From NCBI RefSeq assembly GCF_026914185.1, contig NC_070561.1:1984001-2048000 (forward strand): DNA of 64,000 nt. Direction: 5' to 3'. Below the pieces are notes generated by a model, which was not told the origin of the DNA, made no database searches, and saw only the letters and a program-made list of their open reading frames with translations. The stretch's first letter is position 1; each line of letters begins with the position of its first letter. Positions 23,131 to 34,999 of this stretch are shown here, piece after piece. Made by a program: the position numbers and the translations under genes. The DNA comes from Puccinia triticina (lineage: Eukaryota; Basidiomycota; Pucciniomycetes; Pucciniales; Pucciniaceae).

Positions 23131-24196
23131 TCATTTTTCAACTAGGATAGGGAACGAGTAAGTAGGAAGATCAGAATCTTTTGACGGATGATGGGATGAT
23201 GCATTGAGAGAGAAAGAGAGCCGATAATGCCCGACGCGTTTGATCGGTTTAAATCTAGGAAGAGGGTCGAGGTGGGCGGATGATTGCGGAGACAGTTCTT
23301 GGAGCGAGTCTGAGCACCCGGCAATTTTCAAGAACTCGGCCAGGGGAGGGATTTCTGATGTCTGGTCAGGTTTGAACTCAAGTTTGTCGACCAAGCTGGC
23401 AATGATCTCGTCGGCTTTGATCGAGGAGTAGAGCGAGTCGGAGGTTTCGGGCCCCGAGCGTTTGAAGACGAGCAGCGGTTCCTGAGTTGACTGGAGAGTT
23501 TGGCTGAGAGTTTGAAGAGCTTGAGCAAGACCTTTCGGAGGTGATAGGGGCCCGGAATGAGGGGAGAGTACCGATTGGACTGGTGCTGCGGGCGTTGGCG
23601 AGCGTACGCCTTGGATAGACGGATTGGCCGCCCGTTTCCACTGGTTGATTTGGGATTGTGCCTCCCGAAGCTCGTTCCTAGTGATCGGCATCTGGACGCC
23701 GAGACGCTTGAGGATGTCGACTAGCGGGCGGGATAAGCCGGGCGCAGGCACCTTCGTACCTGGTCGCACGCTTGGTTGGTAGTGGTGGATCGGGATCCCA
23801 TCTTTTGCACAGTACAGCGCCTGCCCAGAAGGGAACAGTTGCTGCCTCATATGGCCCGGTTTGACCCGAATCACTTGTCCTAGATAAATTGCCAAATCAT
23901 CCTTATCAATAAAAAACCGTTTATGTGTATTGATTGACGAAGCAAGTACGAGACGCACCTGCTTTACCGTGGCTCGGATGGTCAGTTCTGAGCTGGACCT
24001 TGATGCGTTTTTGGACCCAAACGGAAGGCTGCACAAGATAACCAACATCAGTTTATGAATCTCAACGACCAAGTCCACCGACGAAGATAAGGCTCACACA
24101 TGGGGTTGAGGAAAACCATCGAGAAGAGGATGCAGCCGCAGGCAGCTGGAGGGTGCTGGCCCGGAGTGGCCCCGATGCCGAGTTGACAAGCGTCAT
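23131..24196 (-). CDS. Mitochondrial large-subunit ribosomal protein bL9m
   Basis: Exons 24098-24196, 23968-24028 and 23131-23879 give 302 residues. The first exon is a mitochondrial presequence rich in Ser, Ala and Arg (ending RWFSSTPC). The next two make the bL9 N-terminal signature: VQKRIKVQLRTDHPSHG joined to QVIRVKPGHMRQQLFPSGQA, matching the family pattern V-x-L-x-x-D-x-x-x-x-G...V-x-V-x-P-G-x-x-R-N-x-L-x-P-x-G-x-A. The second intron (23880-23967) is needed to restore this motif. The remaining C-terminal 200 residues are poorly conserved, as in fungal mitochondrial relatives (yeast Mrpl50). Convergent with MDM12 (122 bp between stops). Confidence 0.8.
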
Positions 24197-24327
24197 GACC
24201 GAGGAAAACGGCTCGAGGTGGTTGATGATGCTCTGGCAGGACTTGGGCCTGAAAACTCTGCAGGTGTCTCTACCAAGTCCCGCGCGGCCGAGTGCCACGG
24301 GGGGGGGGGGGGGGGGGGCGGGGCGTG

Positions 24328-24402
24328 ATCGAGCACCTCGGAGTGGGGTCGAGGATGAGATGGAACTTGGAGCGGTCGCCCTCGATAGCCGTGATGACCA
24401 CG
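24328..24402 (-). repeat. Inverted partial copy of an MDM12 exon
   Basis: Read on the minus strand, this segment contains GCTATCGAGGGCGACCGCTC then CAAGTTCCATCT and CATCCTCGA, matching MDM12 near 22637-22711 with only a few differences and small gaps. The encoded AIEGDRSKFHL is the same. It sits beside a 20-G run (24299-24318) and overlaps the start codon of the YIH1 gene, so the duplication helped form that gene's 5' end. Confidence 0.85.
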
Positions 24403-26005
24403 AATTCGATATCTGCGCTGGTCGATCGCCTCTCTTCTCTTCCAGAGCTGGCAGACGAACTGAGCACGCTGGCGGCCATTCTGGGGGACGAATCATTGGA
24501 TTGCGACTGGGAAACTGAAGAAGGACACGTCCGGTCTATCTCGCTTCACATCCACCTCGATCTCAATAACCATCTCAGCAAAGACACCCAAGATGATACG
24601 AACTTTCAATTACTCCTCGAGATCCCAGATGGTTATCCATCAAAGGACGCAAGACCCCGTCTCGCTTTGCTCGCTAAATATATTGGGTCGTTCAGAGTCA
24701 ACACAGATTTATCGGGCTCGATTGATAAGGCATTCGAGGGAAAACCGGCGGACGAACCTATCCTCTACGATGGCATCGAAACTGCCCGAGAAATCGTCTC
24801 GGAGTTCTACCAAACTAACAGGAACCGACGAGGAGAGAGCTCATCACAGGCACTTCCTATATTGACAACGCAACGAACAGAAGGAAAGACTGAAGATAAT
24901 GAGGCGGATCAGAGCTTGGAAGCTGCCGACGGAGATCGAACTGGATCTCCAGGACGAACAAAGCAGAATTTTATGGTGTATACCAGTGAGCCGATCGTCG
25001 ATCGAAAAAGCGTGTTCATTGGCCATGCTGTTGCTTTGGATGACCCCAAGGACGTCAGTACCGACGAACTGCCGTCCCTCAGTCCTCCCAAACCATCCCA
25101 CATCCCTCCTTCTTCACGCCCCCTCAGCCGATCGGTCCTGATTCAGCGATTCAAGGTCCTCGGCTCGGCCTTCCTCCCCCATGCATCTCTCTCTACAGGT
25201 CCCAAGGATTCTTGAATACCTGCTCAGTGATAAGAAAACCGCGAAGGCTAGGTCAGCTTCTTTCGGATCATCGTGACTCTCAGTGCTCCTCTGATAATTC
25301 GCTATTTCTTGTACTGATACAATGCCCTTGTTCATCCACGGGATGCAGTCACAATATGATCGCTTGGAGATGCGAATCTAACGGTTTTCTTCACCAAGGT
25401 CAGGCTTTCTTTTCTCCTTTATACTATCATGGCAGGGTTTCTTTCTCTTACTAACAAAAATCAAACGGTTTCATTTTTTTCTCTTCTGGTTGGCTTGTAG
25501 ATAACGATGATGATGGCGAATCGGCTGCTGGATCACGGATGCAACATCTTTTAAATATTCTGGTATGGATACGAGAACACCATTTTGATTTTTTTCTACT
25601 CTACTAAAGCTAAAACAATTCGTTCTAACACGAGGTTTTGTTTCTCGTTTTTCTTTCTTTGCTCTGGCCCTTTGACAGGACGTCAAGAATGTTTTTGTCT
25701 GTGTCAGTCGTTGGTTTGGTGGCATCCATTTAGGCTCGGACCGCTTTAAAGTGAGCGTTTCGTTTGAAAATGCAAAATTGAGACCCCACTGCTAAAATGG
25801 TTAATGCGAGTCGACCCCTTACACGGGATCATGCTTTTTTGTTGTAACCTATAACCAACAATGTATATGACAGCATATCAACCAAGCTACGAGAGATGCC
25901 CTCCTGCAAGGCCGATTCATCCCCTCCCCGCCCCCTAAAAATTCAATCCCTTGCAAACCGTCTGGGCAACAGATCTTCCCATCCGGATCCAAGAAGAAAC
26001 GATGA
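24394..26005 (+). CDS. YIH1: Yih1/IMPACT-family regulator of Gcn2
   Basis: Cytosolic protein that binds Gcn1 through an N-terminal RWD domain and so limits Gcn2 activation during amino-acid starvation. Six exons: 24394-25053, 25199-25251, 25349-25398, 25501-25562, 25679-25750 and 25874-26005; 342 residues. The RWD region covers roughly residues 1-150 (LAAILGDESL, FQLLLEIPDGYPSKDARPRL). The C-terminal IMPACT/UPF0029 domain is very clear: VFIGHAVALDDPKDV, KKTAKASHNMIAWRCE, HQDNDDDGESAAGSRMQHLL, VFVCVSRWFGGIHLGSDRFK and HINQATRDALL. It ends in a basic GSKKKR tail. The first ATG lies in a duplicated MDM12 fragment, so an upstream ATG at 24358 is an alternative start. Confidence 0.92.
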
Positions 26006-27558
26006 CGGTCCGAACTTGATGTTCATTGATTTCAATCAGGATCAGCTATTATAGCCCAACCAATTGCAAAAAGGGGAATAAAACCTATCTGAAATCTATT
26101 GAGTTGCTTGTAACAATTTCAGCTCGCCAACTATATTTTTATCGGTAAGATCAGCCTGTGCCTATCCCTTTTTTCGCTCGGATGATCTACTAGGCTCGAA
26201 CTATGTATCTACAAGCAAACAGATTGCCATGCTCGTAAATTCACTTCGCTTTCGCGCACTACATATCTGTAATGAGATTCGTGCCAGATGTAGCGCGCTT
26301 CGTCGTAGTCCACAAAGCCAGGATTTGAATAGTTCAATGGCTCTGCTTCTCTTCTCCAAGAGGCGTGTGAATGACACCATTCCTGATCTACACAGATGCC
26401 CTGGGCGGTCGCGCTGCTTGCTCCCCTGGGACCCTAGTTAGTGCTCCCGAGTCCGAACACCGGTTGCCTGACCTGTAGAAGCTCTGCAGGCTGCACGGGT
26501 CGCCACTCTATTGAAACATCCTGCATACTGCAGACCCAGTGGGGGACAGAATACGATGAGTTCTTCGCCTCTTTGGTCAGTTTTTGGACAGCAGATTTCT
26601 CGAGAACGAGAGCTTCTGCCCAGCGAAAAGATGATAATGACCGCAGCTCAGGGAAGTATTGAGGGTGACTTTGCTGTCCAAGCCGATTTGCTATTGCACT
26701 GACTCGTACTGCACCCACTCGTCGGAGCCAGTTAACGAATTTTTTGCATAGTCAATCGAGAATCATCGGCATCACCAACCAATAACACGTTCAGAACCAG
26801 TATATGTCATCATCATGAAAAAAGCTGTATGCTATATGCAGTCCATGTTTCCAGATGTTTCTTTTTCGATGGAATGGATGCATGGGGCTTCTGTGCCTCA
26901 GGTATGTGCGGGATGTGCTGGGATAGTCCGTGAAGCTATGTAAAGAAAGAAAGAGTTATCGGTATCATAATGTTAACCATGCACTGATCAAGTGCACCCG
27001 GCATAGGTCAAGTTGACTAACAACATTTGATCGGATATTTCCATACTTGTCTATCATCACTTTTCCTTACCGCTTCTGGTTTGAAGAATGGCTCAACAGA
27101 ACATTTTGTTTCGATAAGGGGGACTGATCAAGAAGTACATAGGCAAGCGTTCCTAGGACGGCGGTCGGTCCTTGATGAGACTGCTTCAACGCCCGTAGGG
27201 AATCAAGAGTCAAGACCATTGCAGTTCGGCTCGATTTTCATTAATCTCCTACTGCTTCAACTCAACGTCTCCCTAGCGCTCTCACACTGAAACAATAAAT
27301 GAATGAATGAAAATTTGGTGGCCATCCCCGATAATTCGTCCACAGTCTCTCCAGAGGCCTATGTCTTTTTAACCTCCGCTTTCCTGCTCCATTCCCCCTT
27401 TCGCTTATTTTTATATTTGTTTTTGGTAATTTTTGCTATTAAAGGATTTTTATTCCTATCTACTCCACACCCACTGATCGTCAATCTACACCCGTATAGG
27501 AATCTTTTTTATCTTCCCTCTCGCGTTATCCTCAAGTATAACTTTATTGATAGACAAG
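26006..27558. other. Intergenic, no gene recognised
   Basis: 1.55 kb between YIH1 and the secreted CPL1-type gene. Frames at 26229-26441, 26434-26718 (minus) and 27027-27290 resemble no family I know. Confidence 0.5.
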
Positions 27559-28341
27559 ATGAATTTCCAGTCAGTCCCACTATTCGTGATTCTCTGCGGT
27601 TTTGTACTCTCGCAGTCTCATGAGGCAGACCAGCATCAAGATACTTCGGTCCACCAACTCGACAATTCCGAGGATCCGTCCCAGGTCGTTACGGTTGAGA
27701 AGCACGAGCCGACGGCTCACCTTGAGGCTCGACAACCGGTCCCTTCAGGCTTGTTTTCAGCCGCACGCCAAGTGAATAAAGCTATCGGCCGAGTCCCTGA
27801 GTCTGCGAGTAGGTGTCCACTCCCGACGACTTCCTGTCCCATCGTATCGAACACCCCCTCCAAGAAAATACTCGCAAGAACCTATGCCCACAAGAATCAA
27901 TCGATCGCTTTGCCTTGGGAATGCGTTAACCTCCAAGAAGAATTGACTGCTTGTGGAGCTTGCCATAACAATGTAGGTCTTCATCTCCTGATCTCTCTCT
28001 TCCTCGAGCTCTATTTTGGAGTCTGGGAAGAACCACGCTGATTAGTGAACTTGTTTTACGTTGGTTTCGCTAGTGTATGAAAATCAAACATGTTAAGCAT
28101 GTAGGATGTGAGAAGGGCAACTGTAAGATTTGTGAGTAACCGAAATCCACCAAGTTCTAGGTCAGCGAGAAAATTTCCCGAGCAACAGAAGGGACTGATG
28201 TGCTGGTTTTCTGGAATCGACCCAATCGGCCAACATGTAGTCACTTGTCGGGCTGGATACACTAAGGTCAAACAAGCTTCCAAAGTCCACAAGGGCCGAA
28301 CCATTGACCGATGCGTCTTAGCGAGGAAAGGTCGCGCGTAG
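27559..28341 (+). CDS. Secreted cysteine-rich protein with CPL1-like domain
   Basis: Exons 27559-27972, 28074-28131 and 28166-28341, phase-consistent; 215 residues. An N-terminal signal peptide (hydrophobic VPLFVILCGFVLSQS) is followed by a polar linker and a cysteine domain. Its pattern is CPLPTTSCPIV, then WECVNLQEELTACGAC, VGCEKGNCK and VVTCRAGY. This fits the fungal Protein CPL1-like pattern (CP...CPI, EC...L.SCGGC, V.C..G.C, C..GY), named after a Cryptococcus secreted protein. Expanded in rusts; function in this lineage is unknown. The usual DC pair after CGGC is missing here. No transmembrane segment after the signal peptide, so secretion is expected. Confidence 0.72.
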
Positions 28342-28765
28342 AAAGGCTTCAATCCCTACCCCCCCTCTATCTCTTTCTCTTTTGGCTCGAACCAGTAACA
28401 CCATTTAGATCTGGTGCATTTATGAATACTTCTCTGGCTCTCTCTCATATATAACTATTCAGATTCTTCACACGTTCCCTATAAACACCCAAGCAACTCC
28501 ACTTTCATTTTTGATGATCATCAAATCGTCTTCCGGCTTGGTTATGTAAACACTCTTGTTAGATGATGTTGTACGCATATTTTCTCTCGTCTTGAGTCCG
28601 GATGGCAATGTTCCCTTGTCAAGCAAGGATAATTAAATTTGGCCGGGATGATCAGTGAGTAAGGATTGGCTTACAGTAAGTATAGAAGAATAACGGCCAA
28701 CAATCTAGAGCTAAATATCCGTAAGAACTTGAGCAGCTCAGTTGGTGGGACACTAACCTATTGCA
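28342..28765. other. 3' flank, nothing recognised
   Basis: About 420 bp without gene or clear repeat. Confidence 0.45.
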
Positions 28766-30230
28766 TCATGAAGTAATTGATGTGAATAGGTGTCCAATGA
28801 CATTCAGGAACATTGAATGAAAGTCCAATGTTGCTCCAACTTTACTCCCTTGAATAACAATGACCCCTTTGTTGTCATCAGGGGGTTCTGCAACTTCTTC
28901 CAAGGTGTATGGTTGAAGTGCATCCATTGTTGTCTGCCATCTGGCCGCCCTCCCTGAGATTTTTTGTTGAACTCCGCCAATAGGTCTCCACAGTTCTCCA
29001 GGTTTGCCTCCGGCTCCCATGAGTTCTCCGCCTGTCTGAATCCACTCCAACTGAAAAGTTATTGAAGTTTCCTCCCCCTCTTCCAAATTTCCAGAATCCC
29101 GTTCACTTCCCACTTGTCTCCACCATCCACTGTGAAAAGGTCTAGGTTCCACGTGCGTCACTCCACAATTATGCTGGGCTTGAGCTTGCAGGGTAGTGAT
29201 ACATGGAAGACAGGGTGAACTTACTGCATGGAGAGCAGAAGGGTCAGTTTGTAAGCCAATTTAGAAATTTGACTAATTATCAGAAATCATCCCAGCCAGC
29301 AGTGATCCAGTTTGGGGCTTTGGTGGTTTATTGAAATTTTCCTCCTGGCCAGCCATACTTTGTAGCCGGCTTTCCACTCTGGAGTATCCCTCATGCCCTT
29401 GTTGAAATGGCATTTCATTTTCTTCTGTGCTCCTCCAGGCAGTGCTTTAGCTCCGCCTGTACTTTTGTCAGCTTTCAGAGGCGCTCTGCCACCACAGGAA
29501 GGCATTGCTTCACCAATGATACTCTGAGATATGTTGGGTTGGAGACACAATTTTTCTATAATGATGAAACTCCTGTGGAGATGTCCTTGTTGTTGTTGTA
29601 AGCCAACTCTGCTGTTGCCATTAGGGGTTCCAAGCTGTCCTGGAAGAGGTACTGCTCCACTGCTTTGTTTGTGATTTTGGAATTTCCGTTGGTCCCAGGA
29701 TGGTACACCATAGATGGGTGGTGTTTGCCAGTTGGTTGTTTAGTTCCCAGGTTATCTGCACAATGAACACACTTCCACAGTTCAGCACCATGTTTTTCAG
29801 CGTGCCATGGAGCTTCCATACGTGCACCACCATTAAGTTTGCCAATTGCTTTGCATTCATGGTCTTTATGAAGTGCACCATGGTTTTCAGGTGGTCAACT
29901 ATGGTCAGAATTCTTTCACAAAAGTGGTATTTGGGAAGATCAGTGATTAAATCATAGCAGATATCTTTCCAGGGCTCCTCCAGAATTGGCAGTGGTTTGA
30001 GGGTTCCAAAGGACCATTGGGTGGAAGATTTGACCCATTTGCAGGAGTCGCAGCTTTCTGCAGACCGGTTGAAGAACTTGTTCTGTTGGTTCCACACACA
30101 GCTCTGTTGAACCAGTGAGGTGTGCAGGATTGGCCTGGGTGGTCTGCTGCCTGTTTAGGATCTGCACCCTGAGAGTGGGGTCTGCCGGTAACACAATTTG
30201 TCCCTTATCATAAATTATTCCTTCTGCCAC
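28766..30230 (-). pseudogene. Decayed Ty3/gypsy retrotransposon pol, integrase to C-terminus
   Basis: On the minus strand, several broken frames line up as one pol 3' part. 30230-29952 holds the integrase zinc-finger lead-in (GIIYDKGQIVLPADPTLR). 30097-29621 holds the linker C-x-x-C (CDSCKWVKSSTQ) and the catalytic core (DICYDLITDLPKYHF, ILTIVDHL, NKAVEQYLFQDSLEP). 29550-29287 holds TPEWKAGYKVWLARRKIS, typical of the gypsy integrase C-terminus. 29161-28766 is a degraded tail. Stops and frameshifts separate all parts, and catalytic residues are partly lost. No LTRs were found on either side, so this is a fragment. Confidence 0.82.
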
Positions 30231-30269
30231 TGTATATGTGTAAGTTTCCCTGCATGCATGTCCAATGAT

Positions 30270-30448
30270 TTATGATGTTCAAAGTTGAAATTTATGCATG
30301 CATAAATGTGTAATTCATAAAGTCATAATACTTTTAGGGGATCTCACCAATATGCTTATGTAACCTTGGCTTTCCCAGCCAACAAAGTTTTATGAATTTA
30401 TGATTTGCACATTTATGCATGCATAAATTTCAGCTTTGAACAGCATAA
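30270..30448. mobile_element. Small inverted-repeat element with ATGCATGCAT core words
   Basis: Arms TGTTCAAAGTTGAAATTTAT and its near-complement at the right end (ATTTCAGCTTTGAACAGCAT) enclose two copies of TTATGCATGCATAAATGTG in opposite orientation. About 180 bp, non-coding. Confidence 0.65.
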
Positions 30449-30513
30449 TTGCTCCTCCACTATTGATATTGAAGATAAGCTGGAAATTAGGGCCTTACGG
30501 TTTTCCTTTCTTT

Positions 30514-30741
30514 GGGCCCCGTTTGGATGCACTCATTATATGTGATGAATGGGTAAATTTATCATGTGTGACCCAAAGTTTGCCCCCTGTCTCCACCAAA
30601 ATTTTGGAACCCCCGGGGGTTGCTGTGGTAGAAGAGAGCCCTTGTACCCCACTTTGGTGCCCCGCACCAGACTCAACCACCACATGGCACCTGATAAATG
30701 CGCACATTTATCACGTATAAAACAGTGTCCAAATGTGCCTT
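30514..30741. mobile_element. MITE of the GGGCCCC family
   Basis: Left GGGCCCCGTTTGGATGCAC, right CAGTGTCCAAATGTGCC; inner inverted words TTTATCATGTGTGACC and TTTATCACGTATAAAA. Its centre TTTGCCCCCTGTCTCCACC is the reverse complement of the centre of the element at 12131-12283. Confidence 0.65.
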
Positions 30742-30827
30742 AGTTTTTGATGTAATTTAATTTAGGAGTTTTCATTATAATAATTATTGCTTCCCGCGGC
30801 ACCAAATTTGGTTACTTGCAGGTGATA

Positions 30828-31036
30828 GGGCCTGTACCATAGGGCTTGAAAATTGAAATTTTCCAAATTTATTTGCCTCAAAATTTTTTGGGACAAAAAC
30901 TGAGCCTGGCTGAAATGTAGGCTTGAGCCCAAATGTGAAGAATTTCAACATTGGAACCCTCCGCTAGTTTTCAATTTTTGTGTACAGGGCAAAAAAAGTT
31001 GAAATTTTTCAAAATTGAGACCTATGGTACAGGCCC
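30828..31036. mobile_element. MITE with GGGCCTGTACCATAGG ends, TA target
   Basis: Ends GGGCCTGTACCATAGG and CCTATGGTACAGGCCC are perfect inverted repeats; similarity continues inward (TGAAAATTGAAATTTTCC with GAAATTTTTCAAAATTG). Flanked by TA on both sides. Confidence 0.75.
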
Positions 31037-31626
31037 TAAATTTTGTTAGTAAGGGCCTTCAGATTTTCTCTCCAGTTTTGCAGAATTGTTAACCCTCCCC
31101 CCCCCCTATTTTAAAGTACTTGTATCTCATCAAAGCTTGTTCAATCATGACACTTCTCCAGTACCTCGCCGGCCGGAGGCAGGGGCGCGAATCGCCCCAA
31201 AAGAAACGACGTGCATACATACAACCTCCGGAGTCCCACACCGAGGTGTGTTGGGGCTGCCCTTTGAGGCTTGGGACCTTGGGGCTTTCACTGGGAGGCC
31301 AAGCTCGCGTGTTTCCATGGCCCGTGGATAGGGGTGTTCTGACAAGTTTGGCTGCCAAGGGTTTCGCACTGAGATGCCACTGGACTCTCTTGAAATTGGC
31401 CGGGTGATGTACACAAGTAATGGCGGTGTTTAATGCTTGCGACAAGTTCTATGCTCGAGGAGTAGGAAGTAACGGCCGTTCCTTCCAACCATCTGTTTCT
31501 TCCACTGCGAAGACAGTGCTCCATGAAGTGATCTCTTCGGCAAACAGGTGTGAGCTTTCAAGTGTACTTCAGTTGCATTAACTTTGGTCCCCCTTTCACG
31601 ACTTGCAACCCTACTTCTCATACTAG

Positions 31627-33434
31627 ATGACCAACCAAATCAAGCAGGACTCTTTCCTTCAAAAAATCACCCTCATATTTCAGCTTTTTCTCACCTTTGT
31701 CATTGCGGACTTGCCCCTTGAAGGAAAAAATGCTCTGCTTGACTTTGATCGACAATCTGGACAAGATCACCGCCAACTCGACGATTTGATACAATCGCAA
31801 CAATGGCCTCTGCCCCTCCTGAACCACAACGCCGGCTATACAACCTCACCGCCATCGTATGAGCCTCAATTCGCACAGAGACCCTTTTCTGAGGCGCAGC
31901 ATGGCGCCCTGCTAGATGATGATTGGTCTAGATGGCCGCAGCTTGCTCTCTCTGCTGCCGACACGCCAAGAACCAACCCTAACCCGGTCTCGCAATCAAA
32001 CAAATTGGACCACCAACACTTCACTCATGGCTCTACCATGCTATCTTACTCAAATACGCTTGGTTTGGTCGAGCTTGCAAGAACCGAGCTTCGACTGGGA
32101 AATATTAACTTGGATCCCCCAACCCCGGAAAACCTACTAACGACAGTCATACCCTCGGAGCCAAAGCATTGGCCTATTCAACGCTCCAGTCTAGTCGGCG
32201 CGTTTGAAGGTACTATTTTTTTTACAACTTTCATAGCCTATTTTGTTCAGCTGTACAAAAACTGAAGTATCTTTTCTGCGTGAGAGCAGAGTATGATTCA
32301 GTTTCTAGCCCCACAGAGCTTCGTGAAGGACGCAGCAACGATTTATCATCCTTTAAAAGGAAGCGCCTTGCTACCACGGATCATCCAAAACCAAAAAATC
32401 GCAAGAAGTTATCAGAATCAAAACTGGCCGGCTCTGCCGTGGTGCCCCAAACTCCAGAAATTTCAAAACCGTCAACGGATGGTGAACCGATAAATCCGCT
32501 AGATATGTTTTCGCTGACGTTGAAAACATACGGATTGATCAATCCACTGGCATTTCCCCGCTCTCGGAAATGGACCCCCGAGACGTTCTTCGAGAAGGAC
32601 GTGCTGCACATCAGCGATTTTTGGAAAAATCTCAACGGCAGCAGTGAATTCTCCAAGTTGCCTTCTCTGATTCGAGCGGTTCTGATGATATCCAGAACGT
32701 CTAGTCAAGATACAGTTCTCCAGCGTGCCAGGGCCTTGTTAGACGAAATCTTCTGCCGGCACGGCCAATTTCTTCTGGCTTTCTCTGCCTCCACATTGTT
32801 TCGAAAAAAAGGCCAAAAGCCTGCACCTGACGACTCCGAAATACTAAAATTGAGAACGAGCGAGCAGGAGAAACTTCTTCAATGGCTTGTAACATTGTTT
32901 ACCGTTGGCCATGCAGGAATGGATTCAGGAGACTCGACAGTTCGGTTCGGACCGTCAGAAGTGAAAGAGGGATATACTCCATGAAGCTCATTGTATCGAC
33001 TGTTTTTTGCTTACTGTACAGCTCAAGAATCAGACCTCACTACAGACTGGTTGGAAATCAGAGAATTTTCGCGAACCATCGAGCAGCCGATCAAAGCCAG
33101 CCTTGGCGATGCGATGAAAACACAATTTGCAATCAACACCGTAGGAGTTTACTTCAAGTCGACCAATCCGCTCAAATGGCGCAGCTTATTTGAAGTGGAT
33201 GCCCAGTTCCCCAACATGTTTGCGTACCTCCAGAAGAACCAGTACCACAGACACACTGCTCGTATCCACAAAAACCATCTGATTCCATGGCAAACAATGG
33301 GCGTCTTGCCGTGGGAAAAACCGCCAAAACCTTGGCATCTGGACATCAGAACGGCAAAGAATTTTAAACTTACTATACGGGAGAAGGACAATTTAAAAAG
33401 CCTCTTGGACCAACTGGTACATAGTAACCCATAA
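31627..33434 (+). CDS. Predicted secreted protein of unknown function
   Basis: Not recognised. Exon 1 is 31627-32209; intron 32210-32289; then one long frame to 33434. The N-terminus looks like a signal peptide: charged MTNQIKQDSFLQK, then hydrophobic ITLIFQLFLTFVIA. After a long polar region the C-terminal part looks folded (KTYGLINPLAFPRSRKWTPE, then WLEIREFSRTIEQPIKASLG, PWHLDIRTAKNF). A single in-frame TGA at 32982-32984 splits an otherwise continuous frame. It is either a nonsense mutation or lies in an unrecognised short intron (an 87-nt candidate at 32900-32986 keeps the frame). The architecture resembles the large lineage-specific secreted proteins of rusts; a role in infection is only a guess. 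Confidence 0.6.
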
Positions 33435-33887
33435 GACTTTGCTAGAAGAAAAACAAAAAAGAAAACTTCACTGCAATCAAAATGCCATCTTCACCTAGAC
33501 TCACCGGGCATGTTATGACACCCTGCGTACTTCTTTCATCTTCTCCACCTATACCCAATCACATACCCTTTTATTATTGGACTTGATTGTTATTGTGGCT
33601 AGGTGGAATGAGTATATCTTTAGAACTTTCTGATTGTTTTTCAATTACTCAACACACTGCACTAGTATACTTGATCAATACCTATTCACTGCAAGAAAAG
33701 AACTGAGTCAACTGCAAGTGGTTGACATGCAGAAACTCTAAGGAAGCTTGGGGTGTTCCTCCAAACTTTCTCAAAGTTAAACTCAACCCAAGCTTCAACA
33801 CACAGTCACTGTTCCAAAGATTATGTAACCAGGTGGAGTTACAACAACAATGGATCTATTATGATACATTTAGCATGTAATACCCTA
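33435..33887. other. 3' flank plus degenerate copy of a CACTRCAAGAAA element
   Basis: Around 33693-33810 the sequence CACTGCAAGAAAAG and downstream words (ATGCAGAAACTCTAAGGAAG, then TTCTCAAAGTTA) resemble the left half of the element at 35637-35874. The right half is missing. No gene seen. Confidence 0.5.
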
Positions 33888-34996
33888 CACCAGGGGAGAC
33901 TTTGACGCACTCTCCAGAGAGTGCCAGAGTCTAATTTTACGTTGTTCTGGGTCTGATGTGAGTCAGATGTGGATTAGTAAATGATTGAGAAATTATTCAG
34001 AAGTCAATGGGAAGTGTGTCAGAAGTGATGCGGAATTATCACAGGACCTTGTGCAATGTTGTATAGAACCATATAATTTTCTAAGTGTAACTTAATTACA
34101 ATCTGTCATGAAATCATAGTTAATCAATGCCCAATTCTTACTCATTTATGGTGAATTTCTGTTGATCAATTTCTCTATGTCAAAGGGGTTCCAACCAACG
34201 TGAATGTGACCTGCGGGGGCTTTCATGGCTTTCTGACCAGTTTTTACTTGTAATGGAGCTGTGAAAGGCGCCTCCAGTGATCTGTCACCCTAATGTACGC
34301 GCGTACACAAAGGTGACATTGGCAAAGCAAAAAAAACTCACATGCATGTGCATGGAGACATTGGAAAACAAACAAACACAAAAACAACTCACAAGCATAT
34401 ATATTTAAGAAGCCAGGATGTCTATCTGAAATCTGGGACCACACACCTCCAAGCTTGACTTTATTCATATTTTCACCCTACTTTCATCCTTTTTTGGCTC
34501 AATTCTAGATGATACCGGCCTTCTTTAGGGAAATATGCCAATTCAGATGGGCCTTTCACATCATTCTAACAGGGATTTACATGTTGTTGATCTGTGGGAG
34601 GCTCAACCTGTGATTTTTAACAAACTTAAACATGCGCACATGACAGTTACATTAGCAAAGTGAGAGAAATTACCACCTTCATGCGCATATAAATAATATG
34701 AATTGAAACCCAATAATTCATCTCAATTACCAAACACTTCAAATTGAATTATGCTTTGATTGTGGCCATTGCGTCTTGGTGGTTTCAACCGCATTCCAGT
34801 TGTGTTCCAGTTGACTTCTGCATGACTTCTGGATGGTTTGTGCATGAATCCAGGATCAGTTTCAGATCATTTGTGGATTATTTCCAGAATTTTTCATTAA
34901 TTCTTACGCTACTTTCATCAAAGGCATCCAGCACAGTTACAGAAAAAGGGTACAGTATGGCACTCTCTGGAGAGTGCGTCAAAATCTCCCCTGGTG
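33888..34996. mobile_element. Non-autonomous element, 1.1 kb, CACCAGGGGAGA ends, CTA target duplication
   Basis: Both ends carry about 40 bp of inverted repeat: CACCAGGGGAGA, TTTGACGCACTCTCC, AGAGAGTGCCA, with one internal difference. The repeat itself contains a small palindrome (ACTCTCCAGAGAGT). Flanked by CTA at 33885-33887 and 34997-34999. The interior is AT-rich with no credible gene. The 3-bp duplication fits a PIF/Harbinger-type mover. Confidence 0.8.
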
Positions 34997-34999
34997 CTA

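Noticed and set aside
26434..26718. 94-codon minus-strand frame
   Set aside because: Looks somewhat protein-like but no motif, no partner exon and an opposing open frame; not enough support.
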